From DSNY01 sp037442465 (GTDB taxonomy: Bacteria > Pseudomonadota > Gammaproteobacteria > Burkholderiales > Burkholderiaceae_F), in NCBI GenBank assembly GCA_037442465.1, contig JBBIQI010000003.1, forward strand, positions 1 through 42,973: a stretch of 42,973 nucleotides of DNA. Direction: 5' to 3'. Positions 1 to 9,197 of the stretch are shown here, piece after piece. The position numbers were made by a program, and so were the translations under genes. Numbering within the stretch: position 1 is the first letter of the stretch; every line of letters starts with the position of its first letter. The notes beneath the pieces are model-generated. The model was given only the letters and a program-made list of their open reading frames with translations. It ran no database searches and was not told the DNA's origin.

Positions 1-146
1 TGGCCGACGCCTCCGCCGGCCCTGTCTGCACCGGCCTAACTGCCGTTTTTAGGTTCAACGCGATGGCGCCACCGGCGCGAGCCCCGCAGCCGCGCCGGCG
101 CGCGCGATGCGCCGGGCGCTGCCGCAGCGCGGGCTGCCGGCGGACC

Positions 147-1013
147 CTACGCCCCGGCGCGGCCATCCGTGAGCGGCGCAGTGCGCGTGCGAACCTCGTT
201 TTGCATCGCCTCGAACTCGACCAGCAGGTCCAGCTGCCGGGGCAAGAAGCGCAGCGTGTGGCGCGTGACCTCATGCGCGAGCGCATCCGGTGCGCACGGT
301 GTGGCGACCACCTGGACCTCGAGCAACTGCGCGACTGCCGCTGCATACAGTTCGCTTTCGCCGATGTGCAGCGTGTATCGCTGCACACCGTCGAAGATCC
401 GCACGGTGCCATCGCGGCGATCGAGTTGTTCGATCGATCCCGTGCAACTCGATGCCGCCTTGCCGTCATGTCGCAACCGCGCTTTCGCTGCGATCGGCTG
501 ATCGAACAGCCACTGGCGCGGCGAGTGACCGACGCGCAGACGCACGCCGGCAAGACGGTTCAGATGGCCTCGCACGGAGGCTGCGACGTCCGGCGCAGTC
601 GGAAGGTCGGGCGCGAGGGCACGCGCACGGGCGCCTTGGTCGCCTTCGGCGACTGCGTTGTGAGCGCAAAGCACGGCCGGCAGCAGACGGATCGAATGCT
701 CGACGAACGCCGCTCGGGCCGCCTCGACCGTATCGGGAAACAGTCCCGGCCACGGGCCGCGCGCAAAGACGGCAAGCACACCTCCTTGCACTGCGGCCGG
801 CGGCAGCGCAACGACATCCCTCAGGACCAGGCTGGCCGCTTTGGCGTCCTTGAAGAAGTGCTTGCTGATGCGCTCGCCGACGAACTGAATCGCCAAGCCG
901 AATTCGCTGACGGCGGCGCCGAAGCGCACCATCGGGTCGTGGTCGACATGCGCTTTGGCGTCGGCGGCGCCGGACAGCTTCCATCGGCACACCGGTAGTT
1001 CGGTAGGGGTCAT
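147..1013 (-). CDS. Hypothetical third protein of recombinase trio
   Basis: The 288-residue protein is not recognised. Its ATG (1013-1011) overlaps the TGA of the upstream recombinase gene by four bases, so the two are almost certainly co-translated. I see no signal peptide or membrane segment, and no catalytic motif. Residues are charged and Arg/His-rich towards the C-terminus, compatible with a soluble nucleic-acid-associated protein, but this is only inference. Large open frames also exist on the opposite strand (63-998), typical of GC-rich DNA; the coupling to the recombinase favours the minus strand. By position it would be an accessory factor of the integration module. Confidence 0.6.
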   Translation of the reverse strand: MTPTELPVCRWKLSGAADAKAHVDHDPMVRFGAAVSEFGLAIQFVGERISKHFFKDAKAASLVLRDVVALPPAAVQGGVLAVFARGPWPGLFPDTVEAARAAFVEHSIRLLPAVLCAHNAVAEGDQGARARALAPDLPTAPDVAASVRGHLNRLAGVRLRVGHSPRQWLFDQPIAAKARLRHDGKAASSCTGSIEQLDRRDGTVRIFDGVQRYTLHIGESELYAAAVAQLLEVQVVATPCAPDALAHEVTRHTLRFLPRQLDLLVEFEAMQNEVRTRTAPLTDGRAGA

Positions 1014-2680
1014 TCGGTCAGCCCAATCTCGTGAGAAGTCGGGTTCAAGTGCCGCATCGCGCGGCGCCAGATCCAGATCAGCGCCAGCGCTCGAAAGAAA
1101 TCCCGGCCGCCCGGCGCCCTGTCGCCTGCAGTCGATGCGATCTGCAGGCCGACCTCGCTGTGGCGCCAGCGCCTGGCGCGCGACACACGCTGCAGCTGCC
1201 GCCCATCGATATCCGCGCCCGGCAGCCGCGCCGCCAGCGAACGGGCCAGTTCAGCGTCGCGCTCGACGCCGGCAGGCCACACCACGCGGACCCGGCGCGC
1301 GGCGACACCGAGCAGATGCAGCGTGGCGACGATGTCGTCCAGATCGCTCAAGCCACGAACGACGAACAAGGGCACTTCCGCTTGAAAGCGACCCGCCCAA
1401 ACAGTCACGGCACGCAGCAGGGGCGCCATGTCGCGACCGTCATCGAGGGACGCGGTCAGCCATGCGCGCCGGTGTGCGGCGCGTCGCCGTGCGGCACGGG
1501 TCGGGGGCTCCGGATGCGGTATTGGTGACCTGCCAACCAGCGAATACACGCCCCAGTCGCACATCCCTGTGTCCAGGCCGAACTCCGTTGCCGCGCGGAG
1601 TACGGCCTCGACGCGATTTGCGGGCTGCAGCGTCATCTCGACGATTCGATCGATGCATTGGTCATCGATCCGCGACGAAGTGCAGTGACACAGCACGGTG
1701 TCGACGTCGACCACGGACAGCGCCGGGACCGATTCGTCGAGCGGCTTGAGCAGCGGCGGCCCGGCGCAGCGACGCACCGCGCGGTCGAGCGGGGCAAAGC
1801 GCTGCAGACGTTGGGTCAGCACCGCGGCGAACGGGAGCGCGCCGCCGTCACGGTCGCGGGCATGCCGTCGGATCGAATCCATCGACAAACCGAGCGCGTA
1901 AGCCATCGCGCGCGCCGGCAGCTCGGGCACACCAACGGCCTGCACCTGCAAGTAATGCAGAAGCTCGGCGGCGTTGGCGTAGACGCTGATCGTCGTCCTC
2001 GCGTCGGCATGACCGAGTAGGTCAGCCAGCATCTCCCAGCGGTAGGCGCTGTGGTCCTGGCCTGCGAGCAGCGTCGCGCGAGCGCGTGCGGCCGCTTCGT
2101 GCGAACCCCATAGCGCCAGCGCGACACGGCCGGCGAGCCCGGGCAGCGGCGGCGACGCGGCGAGCGCGAGCGCCACGCGCGTCGCAAACGCGTGCCGGCA
2201 CGCGTACAGCGTCAGCGTCGGATCGCCGCTTGCGGCGCGCAGCGCCTGCACCACGCGCGCTTCGACGAGTCGCGCGTTGTAACGCTGTTGTGGAGCGCCG
2301 GGAGCGGACAGCACCAGCGCGTCGTCGCCATCGTTCGCTTCGCCGCCGCGGATCATCGCGCATACGAGCGCCAGCTCGTCCGGCTCGAAGCGCTGCAGTT
2401 GGGGGATCTTGCGTCGGGCCGCGTCGGTCTTGAGCTCCCCGAAGGTCGTTGGCCGGATCAGCAGCGTCAAGCCGTCGTCGCCGTAATCGAGCTCACCGAA
2501 AGTCAGCCTGCCGGCTTCGCCTGGACGAAGACCGAAGTGGTACAGCACCAGCAGGAAGAATCGCGCATGACGCGACAGACGCATATCGACGCTGGCGTCC
2601 GACTCGAGCAGTTGCCGGGCGCGCCGATACTCCTCGTAGGTGAGCCAGTTGACGATCGGAAGCCGCTCGGCCTCGGCAGA
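1010..2680 (-). CDS. Tyrosine recombinase with long C-terminal extension (5' end in gap)
   Basis: The 556 visible residues start inside the N gap, so the start and the core-binding domain are missing. The catalytic domain is clear: box I GLRPGEAGRL with the first Arg at visible residue 52, a Lys region (LKTDAARRKIPQL), box II YACRHAFATR (the usual His of HxxR is Tyr), and box III LGHADARTTISVYA with the nucleophile Tyr. In this family the enzyme cuts and rejoins DNA at attachment sites through a 3'-phosphotyrosine. About 320 residues follow the nucleophile, much more than in ordinary integrases, and carry a Cys/His-containing stretch (VLCHC) I do not recognise. It lies between the large recombinase-like gene and the small coupled gene, so it is probably the active recombinase of the trio. 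Confidence 0.82.
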   Translation of the reverse strand, partial: SAEAERLPIVNWLTYEEYRRARQLLESDASVDMRLSRHARFFLLVLYHFGLRPGEAGRLTFGELDYGDDGLTLLIRPTTFGELKTDAARRKIPQLQRFEPDELALVCAMIRGGEANDGDDALVLSAPGAPQQRYNARLVEARVVQALRAASGDPTLTLYACRHAFATRVALALAASPPLPGLAGRVALALWGSHEAAARARATLLAGQDHSAYRWEMLADLLGHADARTTISVYANAAELLHYLQVQAVGVPELPARAMAYALGLSMDSIRRHARDRDGGALPFAAVLTQRLQRFAPLDRAVRRCAGPPLLKPLDESVPALSVVDVDTVLCHCTSSRIDDQCIDRIVEMTLQPANRVEAVLRAATEFGLDTGMCDWGVYSLVGRSPIPHPEPPTRAARRRAAHRRAWLTASLDDGRDMAPLLRAVTVWAGRFQAEVPLFVVRGLSDLDDIVATLHLLGVAARRVRVVWPAGVERDAELARSLAARLPGADIDGRQLQRVSRARRWRHSEVGLQIASTAGDRAPGGRDFFRALALIWIWRRAMRHLNPTSHEIGLTE

Positions 2681-2780
2681 NNNNNNNNNNNNNNNNNNNN
2701 NNNNNNNNNNNNNNNNNNNNNNNNNNNNNNNNNNNNNNNNNNNNNNNNNNNNNNNNNNNNNNNNNNNNNNNNNNNNNNNN
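2681..2780. other. Assembly gap (100 N), true size unknown
   Basis: The run is exactly 100 N. The flanks do not overlap each other, so sequence is really missing. It hides the 3' end of the large recombinase-like gene and the 5' end of the next recombinase gene, including its expected core-binding domain of about 100 residues. The true gap is therefore probably several hundred bases. Confidence 0.95.
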
Positions 2781-5700
2781 CGACGCGACACGATGCGCGT
2801 CGGTGCGCAGACCGCCGCGACGCGCCCGGTCGAGGATCCATGCGGCCAGCATCGTCACCACGCGGTTCGCCGATGATGTTCCGGCCTGCTCGAACTGGCT
2901 CAGCGTGCGAACCAGTTCGCTGCGTCGCGTGCGCTCGTCTGCCGCTGCGGCGCCCGCGTTCAACGTCGCTGCGCGGTAGATGATGGTGCGCACGACTTCG
3001 GCCTGGGCGAGCGCGCCGTCCAGCGTCGGCGAGCGCGGGACGGCAGCGGGGGGAACGCGCGCGGGCATGGCGACCTCGCCATCGTCCGACTCCAGCGGCG
3101 CGCAACGCACACCGTCCAGCGCGCGCACCATCGCCGCGGTCGACACCGACTGCGGCTGCAGGATTCCCTCTGCGGCGGCCCAGCTGCTGCCTGCCATCTC
3201 GACGCGCCAGTAGTCCTTGACGATGCTGCACCACCAGTTCAACGCGCGGACACCTTTGGGCGGCGCTGTGCCAAGTTGACCCAGCAGTGCCCGCAGACAG
3301 TGGTCGACCTCGTCGTCGTAAACGGCTCGTGCGCGCGTAAGCGCTGGCGCTCCAGCGTCCGCCCCGTGATGGTCGTATGCCCCCGTAATCAGCGCCGCCG
3401 TCAACTGATCGACGAGCTGCCTTTGATCAGGCGACTCGAGTGCCGCTCCCGGCTCGACGAACAAGACCCCACCAAACAGAAACAGCTGACGGTTACGCAT
3501 CGCAGAGAGCAGACCGTGCAGGGCGCGCGGATCCGTCAGCCCGCCGAAGAGTGTTGCGCTGATCAGAATCTCGGCCGTTCTGCGCGCCGGGCGCCACGTC
3601 GGTTTGCGGCCAGGCCAAGCGGCCAACAACGCCACAAATCGTTCCCGCGCGCCCGCCACGATCGCGCGCGTCCGCGACGAGTCGGCCGGAAAGGGCGGCG
3701 GCTCGACCGAATGTCGCAACGCCGGCAGACCCTCGACGGTCCAGCCGCGGCGGGACAGACGAGCCAACACATCCAGCAGCAGGGCGCGGGCGAAACGGCC
3801 GCCGACCTCGTCGCCGTCATGTTGGCGGGTGAACTGTTCGGCGAGCAGCCGGACCCGCTCCGCAGACAGGTGCCGCTGGGGATTGGCCTGCCGTTCGGTG
3901 TCGAGCACCGCTCGAACGCTGGCGCGCAGCACGAACAGGCGGCGCGTCGCGAGCTCGGCACGCCTGGAGGGACCGACCGCGACATCGTCCGCGATGAGCC
4001 GAACGGGCAAGGCGGGCACGGCCTCGATTTGTTGCGCCTCATTGATGATGGGCAGGGTTTCGATGGCCGGAAGGTGCGGCCGAATCACGGCGCACAGCTC
4101 GCGCGCCGACAGCATCGACATCATCGACAGCGGATCACCGAAATGCCGGTGTCCCAGCCAGGCGTCGACCAGATCGAATTGGCAACCTGCCGCCAGCAAC
4201 TGGGATGCCGTGTCGGCGCGCATCTGATTGGCAGGCAGCGTTGCCAGCGGCCCGAGATACGCCAGGAGGCGGCCGGGCCGCACCTGCAAGAGGCGACCTC
4301 GCCGCCCAAGAAAGAAGAACATCGGCACACGTTGTTCCGCCGATCCCTCCAGCAAGGATGCGACCGACGACGCGGTCGACGGGCACAGAGTCTTCAGCTC
4401 GTCGCAGAGGCGGGTCAGATACGCCCAGTACGCGCGCACCTGCCTCACGAGGGGTTCGCTGATTGGGACCCAACGCCCCGCCGGCGCGCGGGCGTCCAGC
4501 TTGTCGGCGATGAATGCGCGCGCGTTGCCGAGATCGAAGTCTTCGCGCCGAGCGAACGGATCGCGCACGGGCCGGGCACCGGTGGCGCGATGCAGTTCCC
4601 ACAGCAGCGCCGCCGTCAGATGGTTGTGGAACCCGACGAGGTCCATTTGCCGACGGCAGCGCTCCAGCCCCGCGCACAACGCGTCGAGCGCGCTGCGCAA
4701 GACCTCCGGGCGAATTCGCAAGTGCGCCCCCGCCCAGCCCTGCGCGTTGTCCGACGGGATCGCTGTGAGCGCGTCGGGTGCCAGCAGTCGGCCCAAGGCG
4801 GCGCGATGATCGTCGGCGAGATCGGCGACCGGATACGCCGCGTAGTACGCCGCCCGCGGAAGAAAACCGCTCGCCGATGCAGGTGCCGGATCGGTCAGCA
4901 GCAGCACTTTGACGAGGTCTCCGCGGGTGCGCGCCAGCAGTTCGCGCGGCAGCAGGTGGGTCAGGCGAGCCACAGTCAGGCGGCGCGGGCGCGCCTCGAC
5001 TCGCTTGAGCCATTCCGCGACGGCGGCGTGCGCGATGCCGGGCGGCAGGCCAAGTGCCTCGCCTACCGACGACGGCTCCGGCGACGTCGCGATGGCATTG
5101 CGCAGGTTCTCGCACGCGACCGACGGCAGGCAGAGCGTCACGCGATCGGCGTGGTCCATCAGAAGCGGCACCTGTTCTTCGGTCGGTTGAAACGCTCTGT
5201 CTGGCCGGGGCAGGTAACGCGATACGTATCCGTCGCCAACGCACACGAAGTCGCCCGCCACGACCGGATAAAGCGGCATGCGCGCGCAGGCATCCGGCGT
5301 CTGGCCGGTGGCGATCACGACGGCGACGAGCGTCGCGGTGGCTCGCGTGTGCTGGTCCGGCGACTGCGCATCGATAAGCGCCTGCTCGACGATGGCCTTC
5401 CGTTCATGCGGCGTGAGAGCGCTGCGAGCGGTGTGAAGTCGCTGCTGCGGACCAAGCCGAGCCAGGCCCAGCCCCCGACCGATCCGGTCCGGTCGCGTGC
5501 CGACGGTCGAACCGGTCGCGCCCGCTTGCGCGTTGCGGGACATGCCGACGCTGTCGCTCGCGCGCGGTGCGGCTGGAACCGCGACGATCGCCCGCGGCTC
5601 ACGCAGATGCATCAGCGCTGTGGACATCGTTTCGATACCCGCAGCCACGGCGGGAGGCACAGGGCCGCGCTCGATCGCGGTCAACGGATGCGGTCGCGCG

Positions 5701-6380
5701 TCGACGTCGCCATCGAGCAGGCTGCCGATCGACAGAGACAGCGCCTGCGCCAGTGCCTGTCCGGTTGGGGTCCAATCGCGAACCGACAGCGCGCTCGCCG
5801 ACAGATTGCCGACGAGCGCGGCGTCCAGACCGCGGAACGCAGCCAGCGCGCAAAGCGCAGCGAGCAGATCCGCGATCGGGGCATCGCGCATGCGCTTGTC
5901 GCGGGTCGGTGCGCCGATCGCGGCTGCGACCGGAAAACGCGCGCGAAAACCGTGCGACTCGAACTGCACATCGGCCCCCAACAACGCGCGTGCGATCGCA
6001 GGCGGCTCGTTCGGCAGGAGTCGCGCGAGCGCGCGTTTGATCTCGGCGTGGGCGGCGAGTCGTTCGATCAGCTCGAGCGCACCCGGAAACCGCTCGCGCA
6101 ATGTGCCCATTGCCGAGCAGATGCGTTCGACGCGATGTAATACGGGACCGAGCCCACGTACGGCGGACGTGTACCCGCAAGCAGTGAGAAACGCTTCAGT
6201 CTGGGCTGGCGGCACTCCATAGGGCGCCAGCGCAAGTGCGAGCCGTGCGACGGTCCACTCGCTGGGTACCGCCGTTTGGCTTCGACGAAATCTGTTCCGC
6301 GGCCTTTCCATTGGACGGATAGTCCAGACGCGGTGCCAGGAGGTCACGCGGGAAAGCCGCCGAATTGGGGGCGCTTTCAC
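2781..6380 (-). CDS. Very large tyrosine-recombinase-like protein (3' end in gap)
   Basis: At least 1,200 residues are visible and the C-terminus is lost in the gap. The middle has the layout of a tyrosine recombinase catalytic domain: a box I-like ATGARPVRDP, a Lys strand (IADKLDARAPAGRWVPIS), a box II-like NQMRADTASQLL and a box III-like AWLGHRHFGD near residue 743. After box III the expected Tyr is absent (DPLSMMSML), so strand cleavage by this protein is doubtful. It may be a structural or DNA-binding partner of the active recombinase downstream. The GTG start at 6380 is chosen because a perfect GGAGG lies six bases upstream; an ATG at 6311 has no such site. The long plus-strand frame over 3276-6140 is judged a shadow. 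Confidence 0.72.
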
Positions 6381-6386
6381 GCTTAG

Positions 6387-6391
6387 CCTCC
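6387..6391 (-). promoter_or_regulatory. Ribosome binding site deciding a GTG start
   Basis: The minus strand reads GGAGG with a six-base spacer before GTG at 6380. It supports the GTG over the ATG 69 bases downstream for the large recombinase-like gene. Confidence 0.7.
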
Positions 6392-6604
6392 ATTGCCGGG
6401 GTTGCGCGCGCGCGGATCGGATGCGTCATGGCGATCTGGACAGGCCCGCGCCAAGTCGAAGGGCCAAGTCGCCCGCTGCGTCTCGGAGGAAGGACCTCGT
6501 GCACCACCCGGCACGCGGGCTGCGGTTTCGCCTGCTTGACCGCCGGGCCGCTGATCGAGGGAAACCTTCCGAACGGGTGGCGCGCACGCCGTTGCGGGGC
6601 AGGG

Positions 6605-6626
6605 CCGTGCCCGTTCGCGGGCACGG
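6605..6626. promoter_or_regulatory. Perfect 9-bp hairpin with TTCG loop
   Basis: CCGTGCCCG, then TTCG, then CGGGCACGG forms a perfect stem with a UUCG-type tetraloop. No T-run follows on either strand, so it is not a classical intrinsic terminator. It sits mid-way in the divergent region and could be a leader RNA structure or a protein-binding dyad. Confidence 0.5.
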
Positions 6627-6882
6627 TTCGCTCGACGCCCTTGGGCACACCAGCCAATCGGTGCCGCCGCATGCCTGGGCGCGGCCTGCCGTCGGCGCAA
6701 GCCACGGACGAGGCAACCGGGTCGCTGTCAAGCGGGCGATTCCGCCGCTCGTCGGCTGATTCGTTTGCCGAAAGGCAATGCCGATGACGGGGATGGTGCT
6801 ATAGACTCACATAAATTGGTGATGCAAGGTGCCGAGCCTTGCTTCCAAGTCCTTGATTCAAGAACGCTTGGAGGATTGGATC

Positions 6883-7521
6883 ATGCGGTCGACTGCGGCG
6901 CGCTTCGTTGCTTTGCGGTGGGTGCGTTTCCTCTTGGTGGTCGGGGGGGCGGCGTTGGCGTTGACCGGCTGCGGGTCGAGTCAGTACCCGCCGGCGCCGG
7001 TGTCGGCAGCGACACCTCAGTACCGTTATCTGATCGGTCCGCTCGATACCGTCAACATCATCGTGTGGCGGAATCCCGAGCTGTCGCTCGCGGTTCCGGT
7101 GCGCCCTGACGGGCGCATCTCCACGCCGCTGGTCGAAGACCTGATGGCGCTGGGGCGGAACCCGACCGATCTCGCGCGCGACATCGAAAAGGCGCTCGCC
7201 AAGTACATCCGCGACCCGGTCGTCACGGTCGTGGTCACCGCGTTCCAGGGCCCGTCGAGCGAGCAGATCCGCATCATCGGGGAGGCCACGCGGCCGCAGG
7301 CGATCCCGTACCGCCAGAACATGACGCTGCTGGACGTGATGATCCAGGTTGGTGGGCTGACGGACTTCGCCGACGGCAACAGCGCGGTACTGGTGCGCGG
7401 CAAGGAGGGCGGCAAGCAGTACAGCGTGCGGCTGAAGGATCTGGTCAAGCGCGGCGACATCTCGGCCAACGTCGACGTCAAGCCAGGTGACGTGCTGATC
7501 ATTCCGCAGAGCTGGTTCTAA
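6883..7521 (+). CDS. Polysaccharide export lipoprotein (Wza-like, XrtA system)
   Basis: The 212-residue protein has a lipoprotein signal with the lipobox LTGC (Cys30), then a polysaccharide-export domain (about residues 48-125, from YLIGPLDTVNIIVWRNPEL) and a SLBB-type domain (about 130-205, ending in the typical PGDVLIIPQSWF). Family members form the periplasmic and outer-membrane exit channel for exopolysaccharide. It is shorter than E. coli Wza, as usual for the PEP-CTERM-associated subfamily. The ATG at 6883 has GGAGG eight bases upstream; the in-frame GTG at 6829 would put 18 residues before the signal and is rejected. It is the first gene of the operon, just ahead of the chain-length determinant. 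Confidence 0.93.
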   Translation: MRSTAARFVALRWVRFLLVVGGAALALTGCGSSQYPPAPVSAATPQYRYLIGPLDTVNIIVWRNPELSLAVPVRPDGRISTPLVEDLMALGRNPTDLARDIEKALAKYIRDPVVTVVVTAFQGPSSEQIRIIGEATRPQAIPYRQNMTLLDVMIQVGGLTDFADGNSAVLVRGKEGGKQYSVRLKDLVKRGDISANVDVKPGDVLIIPQSWF

Positions 7522-7603
7522 TGCCAGTGGCGCGGCCGACGGCGGTGGCCGCATCGCCGCTGAACCGCGGCGCGCCGCGGCATGAGGCCGACCCACCGCT
7601 GGT

Positions 7604-9187
7604 ATGACGGACGCGACTGCGCGCACACAGATGGAAGAACTTCTGCAGCAAGCCTTGGCGATGGTCCGCGCGACCTGGCGTCGCCGCTGGATCGGGCTGG
7701 CCGTGGCCTGGGTCGTCGCGTTGGTCGGCGCGGTGATCGTCGTACGGATTCCAGATCGCTACGAGGCGAGCGCGCGCATCTTCGTCGACACGCAAACGGT
7801 CCTGAAGCCGCTGATGCAGGGGCTGGCGATCGAGCCCGACATCGGCGAGCAGATCGCCATGCTGGCGCGGACGCTGATCACGCGGCCGAACATCGAGAAG
7901 CTGCTGCGGACCGCCGACCTCGACCACCTCGCCCGGACGGACGCGGAGCGCGAGCGCCTGATCGACAGCCTGCTGCAGACCATCAAGATCACCGGCGGCG
8001 GCCGTGAGAATCTGTACAACGTGACCTACCGCGATACCAAGCCGGAACGAGCGAAGCTCGTCGTGCAGACGCTCGTTTCGATGTTCGTCGAGTCGGGGCT
8101 GGGCGACAAGCGGCGCGACACCGAAAGCGCGCGCAAGTTCATCGACGAGCAGATCAAGACGTACGAGGCGCGGCTGGAGGAGGCGGAAAACCGGGTGAAG
8201 GAGTTCAAGCTGCGCAATCTGGGAATAACGGACGGCGGCGGCAAGGACTACTTCGCACGCATCGGCGCGCTGACCGAAGAACTTGCCAAGCAGCGCAGCG
8301 AGTTGCGCGTCGCGGAGCAATCGCTCGAAGCGCTCAAGCGCGGACTGGCCGACGAGGAGCCCAACCTGCTGTCCGACGTGCCCGCGTTGGCGAACATCAT
8401 GGTGCCGGAGCTCGACACGCGCATCGATGCGCAGCGCCGCCAGCTCGACGAGCTGCTGCGCCGCTACACCGAGGAGCACCCGGACGTCGCGGCGACGCGG
8501 CGGATGATCGCCGCCCTGGAAGAACAACGGCAGAAGGAAGTCGAGGCGCGGCGGCGGGCCCTGGCCCAAGCGCAGGCACGAACGTCGGGCGCGACGAATC
8601 CGGTCTTCCAACGGATCAAGATCTCGATGGCCGAGGCCGAAGCGAATGTGGCCGCGCTGCGGGCGCGCGTGGCGGACACGCAGGCGCGCCTGAACGAACT
8701 GCGTGCTGCAGCGGGGCGCATCCCGCAGATCGAAGCCGAGATGGCCCAGCTTAACCGCGACTACGAAATCATCAAGCGCAACTACGATGCGCTGGTGGCC
8801 CGCCGCGAACAGGCGTCGATGTCGGAGGACGTGGACGCCAGCGCCAAGCAGGTCGACTTCCGCGTGATCGAGCCGCCGCGCGTCGCGCCGATGCCCGTGT
8901 TTCCGAACCGGTTCGCGCTGATTCCCGTCGTGTTGCTGGCCTCGATCGGCGCGGGTGTTGCTGCGGCCTTTGCCGTCTCGCAGTTGCTGCCGACGTTCGA
9001 CAGCGTGCGCGCGCTGCGCATGGCCACACAACGGCCGGTGCTCGGCAGCGTCTCGCTCGTGCTCAGTCCCGCGATGCGCGTACGCAGCCGCCGCCTGAAC
9101 CTCGCGTTTGCCGCATCGACGGCGGGATTGTTCGTGATCTTCGGTGCGTGGATCGTGCTGACGTCGATCGCCATGCGCGTGAACTGA
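7604..9187 (+). CDS. XrtA-system chain-length determinant (EpsF/Wzz-like)
   Basis: The 527-residue protein has an N-terminal transmembrane helix (about residues 27-47), a Wzz domain (RYEASARIFVDTQTVLKPLMQG), a long periplasmic coiled coil (about 170-400, Glu/Arg/Ala heptads) and C-terminal hydrophobic helices (about 445-470 and 503-525). Such proteins control polysaccharide length and pair with a tyrosine kinase, here encoded separately downstream. The kinase domain is absent, as expected for the PEP-CTERM-type split system. The start is uncertain: ATG 7604 gives the annotated length, while ATG 7631 (MEELLQQAL) matches the usual family start; neither has a good ribosome site. An 82-base spacer separates it from the export gene. 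Confidence 0.93.
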   Translation: MTDATARTQMEELLQQALAMVRATWRRRWIGLAVAWVVALVGAVIVVRIPDRYEASARIFVDTQTVLKPLMQGLAIEPDIGEQIAMLARTLITRPNIEKLLRTADLDHLARTDAERERLIDSLLQTIKITGGGRENLYNVTYRDTKPERAKLVVQTLVSMFVESGLGDKRRDTESARKFIDEQIKTYEARLEEAENRVKEFKLRNLGITDGGGKDYFARIGALTEELAKQRSELRVAEQSLEALKRGLADEEPNLLSDVPALANIMVPELDTRIDAQRRQLDELLRRYTEEHPDVAATRRMIAALEEQRQKEVEARRRALAQAQARTSGATNPVFQRIKISMAEAEANVAALRARVADTQARLNELRAAAGRIPQIEAEMAQLNRDYEIIKRNYDALVARREQASMSEDVDASAKQVDFRVIEPPRVAPMPVFPNRFALIPVVLLASIGAGVAAAFAVSQLLPTFDSVRALRMATQRPVLGSVSLVLSPAMRVRSRRLNLAFAASTAGLFVIFGAWIVLTSIAMRVN

Positions 9188-9197
9188 GGAGCCCCGC

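Larger units (their letters stand above)
6381..6882. promoter_or_regulatory. Divergent intergenic region between recombinase and polysaccharide operons
   Basis: About 500 bases separate the leftward recombinase operon from the rightward polysaccharide operon, and promoters of both must lie here. Several open frames cross it on both strands, but none has a convincing start or motif. I see a perfect 9-bp hairpin (6605-6626), a small TTGCC-GAAA-GGCAA hairpin (6765-6778) and an AT-richer patch around 6800-6820 (TATAGACT, CATAAATT) that could hold a -10 element for the polysaccharide operon. No good sigma-70 pair or sigma-54 site with correct spacing was found. Confidence 0.5.

Noticed and set aside
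1..146. Possible terminator with GCCGG/CCGGC stem and a TTTTT run near 46-50
   Set aside because: The T-run is twelve bases from the stem and points away from the recombinase operon, so it does not end it.
2493..2680. Continuation of the giant recombinase-like frame through the N run
   Set aside because: The frame after the gap is arbitrary because the gap length is unknown; the translation there is out of frame with the true recombinase.
3276..6140. Long plus-strand open frame (954 codons) opposite the giant recombinase-like gene
   Set aside because: Its translation is Arg/Gln-rich without motifs, while the minus strand has recombinase boxes and a ribosome site. GC-rich DNA gives such shadows.
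6196..6787. Several overlapping open frames in the divergent intergenic region
   Set aside because: They lie on both strands, lack ribosome sites and motifs, and would overlap the recombinase start.
6834..6852. Sigma-54-like GG...TTGC pair upstream of the export gene
   Set aside because: The GG and GC pairs are one base too far apart for a -24/-12 promoter.
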